Below are positions 43,475-52,110 of a stretch of DNA of 64,000 nt, one piece after another. Position 1 is the first letter of the stretch, and each line of letters opens with the position of its first letter. The DNA lies in assembly GCA_047633175.1 (NCBI GenBank), contig JBLIEQ010000014.1, forward strand, positions 1-64,000. The letters run 5' to 3'. Made by a program: the position numbers and the translations under genes. Source of the stretch: Motiliproteus sp047633175 (GTDB taxonomy: Bacteria; Pseudomonadota; Gammaproteobacteria; Pseudomonadales; Balneatricaceae). Below the pieces are notes generated by a model. It was not told the DNA's origin, searched no databases, and saw only the letters and a program-made list of their open reading frames with translations.

Positions 43475-44752
43475 CTATAACTTTATAAGTTGAATGTTTG
43501 TTTCTCTGACAATAAGCCATTTTTCATTCTCTTTCTCGAGCATCAATTTTTTTAACGTTTTATCCTGATAGTCGGAAGATTCATAGCTAAGCCAAAATTC
43601 GATCTCGGCATGGGAGGCAGTAGCTTGAACTGTATTGACATGGGTAATGGACAGTTTTATCCAGTCTGGTTCTGATACTCGTAGCGCTCGAATTTCAGAC
43701 CAGCGCTCTAGGGTCATCCTATCCTGAGGGGAAAACTGGCTGGAGTAGGTGGCGAGATACTTATTAACATCCTGTTGTTGCCACGCCATTTCCCATTGGG
43801 CGATGGCCTCGGCAAGTGGACCCATAGCAGCCTTCTGGGTCTCCGTTACCACTGAGATACTCGGAGTAACGCTGCGTTGCGCTTCGGCGTCTCCTGAGTT
43901 TAAGGCTGATTCCATTGTTATGGAGGGTCGCAGATAACTAACTAACAACAACCCGACGACTAAAATCGGCATAATAACACTTAACGTAAGCAGGGCCTTT
44001 TTTTGATCGAGCCGGGGCTTGAACGTACCATTCTCTCTCAGCAAAACTCTTAGCTCTTTTTTGGTGACAAGATTATTACCGGCCAGCGTGGCTATGATCG
44101 CCAGAGACTGAGGTTTACCTTTACTGATTGAATACGCGTACTGCGCCGCTTTAACGCTGAGCCTGATCTGGCTCGCTTCATGGTTGATAAAATCAAGCCA
44201 CTGTTGCCTTGTGATCTTAGCCAGTCTTAAGCTCTGGGTAACTCGCTGCACAAAGCCATAACAACGCGGGTGATTCAAGAGTCTATCCAGTGACTGCTCA
44301 CCAAAAAGGACCACCCGTACCAGCTGCTGATCGGTATCCTGCAGATTGGTTAAAATACGAATATGCGCTAATACTTCGGGAGCCAATTGATGGGCATCAT
44401 CAAAAAACAAAACCAGATTTTTGTTTTCCCCTTCGTTTTCCTCTTTATCATCAAAAAGAAATTTCGACAAACTAGCTACAAAATCATTCTCTACGCTAAT
44501 ATCAAGTTGCTTTATGATGGCATCATCAAGGTCGTCAATCGACATATCAGCCCGCGGAAAAAAAACCACATTATCATATTTATTTTCAAGTTCCATTTGT
44601 AATTGCAAAAAAAGCGTTGTCTTTCCAATCTGTGGATCACCGATTACTTTAACAACACCTTCACGAAATAAAAGCGCCTGTTTTATTTGTTCACATGTTT
44701 TTTCATGCGGTCTTAAGTTAATAAAATAGTCTCTATTTTCTTGCATCGTCAT
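43475..44752 (-). CDS. ExeA-like membrane AAA ATPase with periplasmic NTF2-like domain (copy 1)
   Basis: 425 residues. N-terminal AAA ATPase (GspA/ExeA type): Walker A GDPQIGKTTLFLQL (about 38-51), Walker B NLVLFFDDAHQL (about 114-125), sensor-like RVVLFGEQSLDRLL. A single TM helix at about 252-274 (LLTLSVIMPILVVGLLLVSYL) is followed by a periplasmic C-terminus, residues 313-425, with an NTF2-like domain (AIAQWEMAWQQQDVNKYLATYS, RWSEIRALRV, FWLSYESSDYQDKTLKKL, WLIVRE). ExeA itself has a peptidoglycan-binding domain in this position. Its ATG overlaps the stop of the carboxypeptidase gene. Confidence 0.88.
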   Translation of the reverse strand: MTMQENRDYFINLRPHEKTCEQIKQALLFREGVVKVIGDPQIGKTTLFLQLQMELENKYDNVVFFPRADMSIDDLDDAIIKQLDISVENDFVASLSKFLFDDKEENEGENKNLVLFFDDAHQLAPEVLAHIRILTNLQDTDQQLVRVVLFGEQSLDRLLNHPRCYGFVQRVTQSLRLAKITRQQWLDFINHEASQIRLSVKAAQYAYSISKGKPQSLAIIATLAGNNLVTKKELRVLLRENGTFKPRLDQKKALLTLSVIMPILVVGLLLVSYLRPSITMESALNSGDAEAQRSVTPSISVVTETQKAAMGPLAEAIAQWEMAWQQQDVNKYLATYSSQFSPQDRMTLERWSEIRALRVSEPDWIKLSITHVNTVQATASHAEIEFWLSYESSDYQDKTLKKLMLEKENEKWLIVRETNIQLIKL

Positions 44753-46200
44753 AATTCATCCAGACTTAAGAAAAACTTGGCTATCTTTTTATTATCCCGT
44801 TCAGCATTAATGGTATATAACTTACCGAGACCCTTGTATGAAAAACGTTGCAGTAATTGTCGACTAGTGACTGAGTAGCCTCTGTCTTCGCCGGAGTTAC
44901 CATTTTTGCTACCCACAAAACCCACTAAATTAACTTTTGATGCGCCACCCTTCGGGTCTACATAATCTATAAGAAGAAGTCGATCGGTTGACAACAAACT
45001 GAGCGTTTCTCCAAGTTCAAGTCGCCGCTCTTTATCGTTCAGTCTTATTTTCAGATAAGCGGCAGTCTGCACCAGGTCAGCCAACGGGCCCTGCTCAGGG
45101 TTTCTTACCTTTACAAAGATCCGACCACATAAATACTGGTCTTTCAAAACACGGATCGACGTGGCATCAGCCAAAAGAAAAGATTTTCCGATATCATTAA
45201 GACTGCCTATCTTTTCTATATCAACTACTACTCCGCGCTGATAATTAGTATAAGCCTGAAGTACCTCCAACGTATCGCCTTTGTTCAACTCAATAGTTTC
45301 ACCGTCATGATAAGCGACTGCACGGGAATCGTTGATTGAAACAAGCATATGAGACAATTGGGGCTTAAGGACAGACTGTAGATTCTGTTCCTGTTGAATA
45401 TCAAACTCATCCATAAAAGCGTTGACCATCATGGTTTGATAACTTACTTTCAAATCCAGTGACTGGATATTTTTCGAGGTTTCTATACCATAAGATTCAA
45501 TACCATGCTGATAGAGGGCATAGAAAGTAGCCGATTGTTTTTGTTCTTTGTGAACAGAGTTGGACGCCTTGGTTCGCGTATTCTTAAATTTAAGTTTGTG
45601 ATCGTTAATCTGTATATTCTTATTAACGAGCGCCACCACTTTCTGAGCCCTTTTTTCGAGGTTCAGTGTTACGCCTTGCTGATTCGTAAATTCGGCTCGG
45701 TCCGCAATGACGGCCTGCCCCCATCTTCTAGGATTTCGTAACTCGCTGATTGTCTCTGGGGAATAGAAACCATAGCCATCATGTAAATTGAGTAACACAT
45801 CACTTTTCGCGATCAATTTTTTGAGAACTTCAACGATATCTTTTTCATATATATGTTGATGACCGGATTCATCCAAGCCATCCATTGGCGTATTGAAATT
45901 CCGATTCATATCATCGTTGATGCCTCTAATATTATTGACTATTGCAGGCATATTAGCCCGGGGCACTACGATAAGAGTCCCTTTGCGAAGGCGTGTATCC
46001 GCAAAGATATCTGCGGTGAGATAACCTCCGGGCTCATTATGCATTCCACCGATTATGAGCATGGTCTTACCGGGCAGTTCACCTTCAATATGATAGACAT
46101 GGAGTTCGTGATCGGTATTTTCAAAGTGGCTAGTAATAGTAGTCTGCGACATCGCCTGGCCGCTTAACACAAGAAGAAATACACACAAGACTTTAATCAT
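44749..46200 (-). CDS. M99/M14-type peptidoglycan carboxypeptidase (Csd4/Pgp1-like)
   Basis: 483 residues with a signal peptide (residues 1-18, ending AMS). The catalytic domain resembles M99 carboxypeptidases: LIIGGMHNEPGGYLTADIF (metal ligands), LIVVPRANMPAIVNN, DDMNRNFNTP and VLLNLHDGYGFYSPE (second His). Csd4 and Pgp1 are D,L-carboxypeptidases that trim peptidoglycan tripeptides. The first metal motif reads HNE rather than the H/Q-x-x-E of better-known enzymes, so exact ligands need alignment. The C-terminal 200 residues look like SH3-like barrel domains. The neighbouring transpeptidase stops 1 bp upstream. Confidence 0.8.
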   Translation of the reverse strand: MIKVLCVFLLVLSGQAMSQTTITSHFENTDHELHVYHIEGELPGKTMLIIGGMHNEPGGYLTADIFADTRLRKGTLIVVPRANMPAIVNNIRGINDDMNRNFNTPMDGLDESGHQHIYEKDIVEVLKKLIAKSDVLLNLHDGYGFYSPETISELRNPRRWGQAVIADRAEFTNQQGVTLNLEKRAQKVVALVNKNIQINDHKLKFKNTRTKASNSVHKEQKQSATFYALYQHGIESYGIETSKNIQSLDLKVSYQTMMVNAFMDEFDIQQEQNLQSVLKPQLSHMLVSINDSRAVAYHDGETIELNKGDTLEVLQAYTNYQRGVVVDIEKIGSLNDIGKSFLLADATSIRVLKDQYLCGRIFVKVRNPEQGPLADLVQTAAYLKIRLNDKERRLELGETLSLLSTDRLLLIDYVDPKGGASKVNLVGFVGSKNGNSGEDRGYSVTSRQLLQRFSYKGLGKLYTINAERDNKKIAKFFLSLDEL

Positions 46201-47436
46201 TCAAATCTTACCCGAAGAGGGCGCCCCTTCAAAAATAATTCTCCATTTATCGCCTTCTTTTTTCCAGTACTGTCTTTTAGTATCTTTTCCATTGAAATTA
46301 TTACTCATGTAGTGCTGTTTAAAGGTCACTACAAGAATATTTCCCTGACCTGGATAGGAGAAGAAACTGAGATTTTTTAGATCAATATTAACATAAGACT
46401 TGGCTTTATTTATTCTTATTTTTTTGGCCGACCAGGCGATATAATCTTCCCGACCATTATCGAAGTCATGCGAGTAGTTTGACAGATAGTCCTGTGTATC
46501 GAGACTTTCCCAGCTTTTCTTCCAATCATTAACAAGCTGACTAAAGGGTTGCTGCTGCGCTAACCAATCTGATTCCGTAAGCCACTCTATGTTCTCTCCA
46601 ATAATTACCGGTGTCGAGTGAATATCGATGATTGAATCGAGTTGTGCAAAATCATAATTGGTTAAAGACACACAACCTTCGCTGGCAAGGGGGGCACGGC
46701 TATACGTATCCGTCGGTGAGCCATGCAACCAGATGCCGTTGCCAGTCTTCTGCTGCTGAGCATCTAATGCATTGGGATAGTTCAACGGCAAAGCGCCGGA
46801 TCCATATTTATCAGGTAAATTTTTTGCTGCCAGCCTTGTGGTGACAAAATAGACGCCTACCGGTGTTTTCTTGTCACCACTGATAAACTTTTCTGCGCCC
46901 TCGCTGCCACTCGACGCGTAAAAATCTTTCACTAAAACGGGCTTTCCCGACTTATTCTCAAACAGATACAACCGAGATTTGCTTAGATCTACGACGATGG
47001 CATGCGATTGGCCGTCTGCCATTTTTACTAAACTTTTGGGGATGCTGCCGTTTTTTGGCTTCTGGGTTCGATACTGACCGCGGACCACTGCTTCTTGACG
47101 TAACTCTTCGACTAGACTCGACCTTATTGGAACGGCAGCGGCAAAGGACTCAATCGGATTGGCCTGCGCACTAACTAGATCGGCAAAGATAACTTGCGCC
47201 AGTTTAAACTCGGGCGTGTGCTGAGTGATCGCCAGCAAGCGCTCCATGGCTTCTTCTAGTCGGTTTTGATCAATGTCCTCAATAGCCGCAAGGAAATCAC
47301 CCTCCACCGTAGAGAGGCTCACCGCGTAACTGATGCTTGTTGTAAACGGAAATGCGATTAAAAACATCCCGATTGAAAATAGTGGCGTCCACTTCATAAG
47401 TCGTTGATAACCACCTAGGTTTTTGCTATTTACCAT
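46201..47436 (-). CDS. YkuD L,D-transpeptidase/carboxypeptidase with NTF2-like domain (Csd6/Pgp2-like)
   Basis: 411 residues. An N-terminal hydrophobic signal (about 15-38) is followed by a helical domain (about 40-90), a YkuD domain (about 145-280) with HAIVVDLSKSRLYLFEN, GDKKTPVGVYFVT and the catalytic signature IWLHGSPTD...SEGCVSL (His, then Cys), and an NTF2-like C-terminal domain (about 295-411: WKKSWESLDTQDYLSNYS, WRIIFEG). Helicobacter Csd6 and Campylobacter Pgp2 share this domain order and act as L,D-carboxypeptidases in helical shape. Heads the operon with the M99 enzyme and ATPase 1. Confidence 0.88.
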   Translation of the reverse strand: MVNSKNLGGYQRLMKWTPLFSIGMFLIAFPFTTSISYAVSLSTVEGDFLAAIEDIDQNRLEEAMERLLAITQHTPEFKLAQVIFADLVSAQANPIESFAAAVPIRSSLVEELRQEAVVRGQYRTQKPKNGSIPKSLVKMADGQSHAIVVDLSKSRLYLFENKSGKPVLVKDFYASSGSEGAEKFISGDKKTPVGVYFVTTRLAAKNLPDKYGSGALPLNYPNALDAQQQKTGNGIWLHGSPTDTYSRAPLASEGCVSLTNYDFAQLDSIIDIHSTPVIIGENIEWLTESDWLAQQQPFSQLVNDWKKSWESLDTQDYLSNYSHDFDNGREDYIAWSAKKIRINKAKSYVNIDLKNLSFFSYPGQGNILVVTFKQHYMSNNFNGKDTKRQYWKKEGDKWRIIFEGAPSSGKI

Positions 47437-47526
47437 TATAGTAATTGGCTAATTTTTGAGTTGTAAATAATACCCGATCGGTCCGCTTGATGCTATGAGT
47501 TCGCCTTAATGATTAGTGTTCGGCGT

Positions 47527-47568
47527 CAACTATCTTGGCCGGTCGCGCGACAACTATGATGGCCGGTT
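47527..47568. repeat. IS21-type multiple terminal repeats
   Basis: Two direct copies of CAACTAT..TGGCCGGT (47527-47543, 47551-47567) next to the istB remnant. Repeated terminal binding sites are typical of IS21 ends. Confidence 0.65.
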
Positions 47569-47589
47569 AGGCGTCGACACTTTTTAGTC

Positions 47590-48110
47590 TGTTTCGCTTG
47601 TTTTATATGGTGCAGTTTCCGATAGTCTCGCCCTCTAGTTCGGTAATTGTCTTGTAGTGTATGAGTCGATCAATGGCTGCGACCGTCATCATGCTGTCCG
47701 GGAAAATATAATCCCATGCGCTGAAGGGTTGGTTGGCCGTGATGATGAGGCTGCCGCTTTCATAGCGATGGGCGATGAACTCAAGCGGACCCGGGTTTCG
47801 GCATCCATTTTTTTCACATAGCCAATGTCATCAATAATGATGAGGCGGTATTTATCCAGCCGTGTCATAGCTGTCATCAAGTCAAGGTCCCGCATTGCTT
47901 CCTGCAAGTGCTGAACCAGCACGATGGCTGAAAAGAGTTTGCAGCGGATGCCTTGCTCGATAGCCTAGGACCCAGCGTCGTTGCAACATGGGCTTCCCTG
48001 TACGACTAGGCCCTAGCAAAAGGATGTTGTCGGCATTGTGTGCCCATTGAATATCCTGTTGCAACTTGGCCAGAATACACCCTTGATTCGGCTTGCTAAA
48101 ACGGTAGTGA
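47590..48110 (-). pseudogene. istB: IS21-family helper ATPase IstB, degraded
   Basis: Fragments in several frames read, in order from the right: QQDIQWAHNADNILLLGPSRTGKP (Walker A, normally GPSGTGKT), a broken stretch, VQHLQEAMRDLDLMTAMTRL, DKYRLIIIDDIGYVKK (Walker B), then IITANQPFSAWDYIFP and DRLIHYKTITELEGE. At least three frame breaks. istA is absent. The remnant marks an IS21 that entered between the two inverted copies of the peptidoglycan locus. Confidence 0.88.
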
Positions 48111-48192
48111 TCAAGTAGTTTTGCTAATTCTAATTGTCTTCCCGTTTACGGTAAACTTCTGTTATCCATAAAATTATCTACACGGAGATAGG

Positions 48193-48290
48193 TTCCTGAC
48201 TGCTATTGAGGACATTGATCAAAACCGGCTGAAAGAGGTGTATTGAGCGATAACTGGCAATCACTCCATACAGACATACACGCTGGTTTT
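48193..48290 (+). pseudogene. Relic of a second L,D-transpeptidase gene
   Basis: FLTAIEDIDQNRLKE is followed after a stop by AIT, matching FLAAIEDIDQNRLEE...AIT near residue 48 of the intact transpeptidase at 46201-47436. Everything after about 30 codons is deleted, and the sequence jumps directly into carboxypeptidase-like code. Orientation is opposite to that of the intact gene. Confidence 0.75.
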
Positions 48291-48756
48291 GAACAACGAC
48301 TCGCGTGCAGTTGCTTACCCTGATGGCCAAACTATTGAATTGAACTAAGGCGGTACTTTAAAGCACTCCCCACTTACACTAATTTTTAACGTGTTCTTAT
48401 TTTAGAACAGAACGTGGATCTAGCGGATGTCGCTTCGACCCGCATTTTTAAGGCCCGTATTACGTGGCTGGATTGAGATACAGATCACTCCGTACCTAAA
48501 AATAAAGCTGGAGGATAAATGTTGGTGATTTTTTAACTTTGTATAAATACGGAGTCTATTTCCAACCACAGCCTCCTTGTTGTTGACTATGTGGGCTTAC
48601 AGATGAAACATCGTGGATAGCAAAAAAGCAATACTGACGAAGACTGACGGAGCTTAGTCACTAGTCGCCAATTGATATGGTTTTTATTAAAGGGTCTAGA
48701 GGTTAAACTTACGCTGAACAACAAAATTATTGCAAGTTTTTAAGTCTAAATGGATG
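48291..48756 (+). pseudogene. Relic of a second M99-type carboxypeptidase gene
   Basis: NDSRAVAYPDGQTIELN (stop) GGTL corresponds to NDSRAVAYHDGETIELNKGDTL in the intact enzyme at 44749-46200. Further eroded matches follow in order: LADVASTRIFKARI, LKIKLEDK, LVVDYVGLQ. The last bases (TTTTAAGTCTAAATGGATG) align with the end of the intact gene across the junction with the ATPase start. Only the C-terminal half is represented. Confidence 0.75.
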
Positions 48757-50181
48757 ATGACGATGAAAGAAAATAGGGATTTTTTTATTAGTTTCAAACC
48801 ACATGAACAAGCATGCGAACAAATAAAGCAGACACTTTTACTTCCTGAAGGCGGCATTAAAGTTACCGGTGATGAGAATTCTGGAAAAACAACACTTTTT
48901 TTACAGCTGCAAATGGATCTTGACAGTGATCGTTATGATTTGGCTTGTTTCCCAAAGGCCGACATATCGATTGAAGAGCTTAACAAAGCCATTATAAAAA
49001 AACTCGACATTAACTCAGGAAAAGATTTTTCAACCAGCTTATTGAAAGTACTGATCGAAAATAAAACAAAAAATAAACAACTGGTTTTATTGTTTGATGA
49101 TGCGCATCAATTGACGCCTGACATATTAGCGTATGTACGTATTTTGACCAACATCCAAGATACTACTCAACTGCTGGTACGGGTGATCTTTTTTGGCGAA
49201 CAGTCGCTAGATAGACTGCTGTATCCTTCTAATTGCTATGGCTTTTCCCAACGAGTTACTCAGAGACCAAGCGAGGCTAAGATCACCAAGCAACAGTGGC
49301 TCAACGTTATCAGCCAGGAAAACAGCCAGATCAGACTCAGCCTTAAAGCGGCACACTACGCCTATTCAATCAGTAAAGGGATACCTAAATCGTTAGCCAT
49401 AATCGCTACTCTGGTCGACAAGCAACAGTTTCACCCAACGACCAAAAAAGATCTTAAAGCTTTACTGAGAGACAATGCCATTTTCAAAACACGGTCCAAA
49501 CTAAAGACGACCCTGATTATATTAGGTGTATCAACGTCTATTCTTTTCAACGGATGGTTGTTTATTATTTATATACAACCTTCCCAGAAAACAGAATCAG
49601 TATTCGACTTCAGTCATAAAAAAGAGCCCCTGGAAAATACAGAAAATGGCGACGCAACGCAACACACCGCCGCTCTCGCTCCCGTTCCCGTTCCCGCTCC
49701 CGCTCCCGTTCCCGTTCCCGCTCCCGTTCCCGTTCCCGCTCCCGCTCCCGCTCCCGCTCATATTAAAAATATTCCGATGGAAGCAAAAACTGCAAACCAG
49801 AAAAAAGTTTTTGATGATATTGAAAATGCCATCGCCTACTGGGTAATAGCGTGGCAACAACAAGATGTTGATAATTATCTAGCCGCCTATTCCAGCCACT
49901 TTATACCCACTGATAAGATGACTCTTGACCACTGGTCTGAAATCAGAGAGCAGCGAGTATCAACGCCCGATTGGATAAAACTGTCCATCACCGGAGTCAA
50001 CAGGGTTAAAGTATCAGCCACCCATGCGGAGATAGAATTTTGGCTTTGGTATCAATCATCTGACTACCAGGATAAAACCTTAAAAACATTGATTCTCGAA
50101 AAAGAGAATAATGAGTGGCAAATTGTTAGAGAAATAAGTCTTAATATTCAAGAGCTTAAAGGCGATGCCATACAAGGCTAA
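48757..50181 (+). CDS. ExeA-like membrane AAA ATPase with periplasmic NTF2-like domain (copy 2)
   Basis: 474 residues, paralogous over its whole length to the ATPase at 43475-44752. The start at 48757 (MTMKENRDFF) is chosen by alignment with copy 1 (MTMQENRDYF). Walker A GDENSGKTTLFLQL, Walker B QLVLLFDDAHQL, a TM helix around residues 250-275, then a Val/Pro/Ala linker of about 28 residues encoded by a hexanucleotide repeat, absent from copy 1, and the NTF2-like domain (AYWVIAWQQQDVDNYLAAYS, FWLWYQSSDYQDKTLKTL). The linker would let the domain reach further into the periplasm. Its ancestral operon partners are the relics just upstream. Confidence 0.88.
   Translation: MTMKENRDFFISFKPHEQACEQIKQTLLLPEGGIKVTGDENSGKTTLFLQLQMDLDSDRYDLACFPKADISIEELNKAIIKKLDINSGKDFSTSLLKVLIENKTKNKQLVLLFDDAHQLTPDILAYVRILTNIQDTTQLLVRVIFFGEQSLDRLLYPSNCYGFSQRVTQRPSEAKITKQQWLNVISQENSQIRLSLKAAHYAYSISKGIPKSLAIIATLVDKQQFHPTTKKDLKALLRDNAIFKTRSKLKTTLIILGVSTSILFNGWLFIIYIQPSQKTESVFDFSHKKEPLENTENGDATQHTAALAPVPVPAPAPVPVPAPVPVPAPAPAPAHIKNIPMEAKTANQKKVFDDIENAIAYWVIAWQQQDVDNYLAAYSSHFIPTDKMTLDHWSEIREQRVSTPDWIKLSITGVNRVKVSATHAEIEFWLWYQSSDYQDKTLKTLILEKENNEWQIVREISLNIQELKGDAIQG
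49675..49758. repeat. In-frame hexanucleotide repeat (YTCCCG)n
   Basis: Fourteen consecutive units of CTCCCG or TTCCCG encode alternating Ala-Pro and Val-Pro. Unit gain or loss keeps the frame, so linker length can vary without inactivating the ATPase. Confidence 0.92.
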
Positions 50182-50227
50182 CAGGGCGCTCCACACAGCA
50201 ATTTCTGCAGGACTTCACTATTAATTC

Positions 50228-50287
50228 TAGAGTGTTAGTTCTTGTATAAATTTACGGGCTTTATCATTAATGAGCAGCCATTTCTGG
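50228..50287 (-). pseudogene. Possible relic of an NTF2-like domain C-terminus
   Basis: On the - strand QKWLLINDKARKFIQELTL-stop resembles the last strand and tail of the NTF2-like domains in this locus (for example KWLIVRETNIQLIKL-stop). Only about 19 codons, so this may be chance. Confidence 0.3.
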
Positions 50288-50369
50288 GTTAGACTGCACA
50301 GCTATGCCCAGTGCGTGCTGCGGGCTGCACTAAATGATTCTCGATCATCCTCCTGAAGAAGCAGAAATT

Positions 50370-51203
50370 ATGAGTAGCCAAGCGCCGGCATTCAAGATCA
50401 AGGCGGTCAACCTGCCTGTCTTGCAACTCCACATTTTCACCACCGATATGGCTCAGCTCAAACATGAGTTGGCGTTACGTCTTAGCCAGACCCCCGATTT
50501 TTTCGCCAGCACCCCTATAGTGCTAGAACTCACAGGGATAGCCGTCGACGATGCTGTCCTGGATTTCTCCGCACTGACCGCATTTATGCGCGAGCATGGC
50601 ATGTGTCCTGCCGGCGTGTCAGGCGGGTCAGAGCAGCAACGGAATGCCGCCGCAGGTTCCGGCCTGGGTCTGTTTCCGACAACGCCTGCCAGAACGGCCG
50701 GAACAGCAGAATTACGAGCACCAGGGATGACGCCCGCCGATGTGATTGAGGTGCCAGAAATACAGCCGCTGCAGACCCAGCCCGAATTGCCGGGTATCGT
50801 CGAAAGGACAGCGGTTCAAGCGGTTGTCCCACCCACCGAAACTCTCGCCCAGACAGTTTCTGTGATTCGACCGACGATGGTGATAGACCGGCCGGTGCGT
50901 ACCGGACAGACCATTTATGCCGAAGGCGCGAACCTGGTACTCCTCGCAATCGCCAATGCCGGTTCCGAACTGATCGCAGACGGCGATATCCATGTCTACG
51001 CACCGCTGCGCGGCAAGGCCATCGCAGGAGCCCACGGCAATGAAGCCGCGCGTATCTTCGTGCATAAGATGGAGGCGGAGCTGCTCTCCATCGCCGGTTG
51101 TTTCAAGGTTTTTGAGGATGGCGTGCCTGAGAATGTCCGCGGCAAGGCTGCGCAGATCCATCTACAGGGCACGCGCCTAGAGATTCAGCCGCTATCTATA
51201 TGA
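50370..51203 (+). CDS. minC: Septum site-determining protein MinC
   Basis: 277 residues from ATG 50370 (an open frame continues upstream to 50334). Inhibitor of FtsZ polymerisation away from midcell. The N-terminal domain (FKIKAVNLPVLQLHIFTTDMAQLKHEL) is joined by a long Ala/Pro-rich linker to the C-terminal beta-helix (VRTGQTIYAEGANLVLLAIANAGSELIADGDIHVYAPLRGKAIAGA), which binds MinD and FtsZ. First gene of the minCDE set. The linker is longer than in E. coli MinC. Confidence 0.95.
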   Translation: MSSQAPAFKIKAVNLPVLQLHIFTTDMAQLKHELALRLSQTPDFFASTPIVLELTGIAVDDAVLDFSALTAFMREHGMCPAGVSGGSEQQRNAAAGSGLGLFPTTPARTAGTAELRAPGMTPADVIEVPEIQPLQTQPELPGIVERTAVQAVVPPTETLAQTVSVIRPTMVIDRPVRTGQTIYAEGANLVLLAIANAGSELIADGDIHVYAPLRGKAIAGAHGNEAARIFVHKMEAELLSIAGCFKVFEDGVPENVRGKAAQIHLQGTRLEIQPLSI

Positions 51204-51299
51204 TAGGCGGCGGCCTTAAAATTGATGGCCAGTTTATGGCTTTTTATAGTCGCTTTACGGGTAAAATACACTAGAATTTTAATTATCAGGATGTGAAAC

Positions 51300-52109
51300 G
51301 TGGCTAAAGTAATTGTTGTAACGTCAGGAAAGGGTGGGGTCGGAAAAACCACCACAAGCGCCAGCTTCTCTACCGGTCTGGCTATGCGCGGCAATAAGAC
51401 CGTGGTGATCGATTTTGATGTTGGCTTGCGCAATCTCGACCTTATTATGGGCTGCGAGCGCCGAGTGGTCTATGACATTATCAATGTTATCAATGGTGAC
51501 GCTTCACTCAAGCAGGCCCTGATCAAGGACAAGAACTGCGACAATCTGTATGTTCTGCCCGCCTCACAGACGCGCGATAAAGAGGCGCTCAAGCTGGATG
51601 ATGTCGGACGCATCCTCGATGAACTCAAGGAAAGTTTCGATTTCATCGTCTGCGATTCTCCCGCCGGTATCGAGGCGGGCGCGTTCAATGCGATGTATTA
51701 CGCCGATGAGGCGCTGGTGGTGACCAATCCCGAAGTTTCTTCGGTACGGGACTCCGACCGGATTCTCGGTATACTCGCAGCCAAGTCCAAGCGTGCGGTA
51801 GACGGAGCAGAGCCGGTCAGAGAGCATCTTCTGGTCACCCGATACGACCCCAAGCGGGTGCGTTCAGGCGAGATGCTGTCGGTTGAGGACATCCAGGAGA
51901 TCTTGCGTATCCCGCTGTTGGGCGTGATCCCGGAGTCCGGCCTGGTACTGCAGGCCTCCAATTCCGGCACGCCCGCCATCCATCTGGAGAAGAGCGATGT
52001 GGCCAGGGCTTACCGTGATATGGTGAGTCGCTTTATGGGTGAAGAGCTGCCGATGCTGTTTACTGCTGAAAAGGCGGGAATATTTAAACGACTACTGGGG
52101 GGGAGCTGA
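51300..52109 (+). CDS. minD: Septum site-determining ATPase MinD
   Basis: 269 residues, GTG start at 51300. Deviant Walker A VTSGKGGVGKTTTSA, switch I DFDVGLRNLDLIMG, Walker B FIVCDSPAGIE, and a C-terminal amphipathic membrane-targeting helix (KAGIFKRLLGG). It recruits MinC to the membrane and oscillates with MinE. 1 bp gap to minE. Confidence 0.98.
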   Translation: MAKVIVVTSGKGGVGKTTTSASFSTGLAMRGNKTVVIDFDVGLRNLDLIMGCERRVVYDIINVINGDASLKQALIKDKNCDNLYVLPASQTRDKEALKLDDVGRILDELKESFDFIVCDSPAGIEAGAFNAMYYADEALVVTNPEVSSVRDSDRILGILAAKSKRAVDGAEPVREHLLVTRYDPKRVRSGEMLSVEDIQEILRIPLLGVIPESGLVLQASNSGTPAIHLEKSDVARAYRDMVSRFMGEELPMLFTAEKAGIFKRLLGGS

Positions 52110-52110
52110 C

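Noticed and set aside
49675..49758. Possible CRISPR-like repeat
   Set aside because: Contiguous 6-bp coding repeat without spacers; no cas genes in the window. The 45-, 51-, 13- and 10-bp arrays are also spacer-free tandem repeats.
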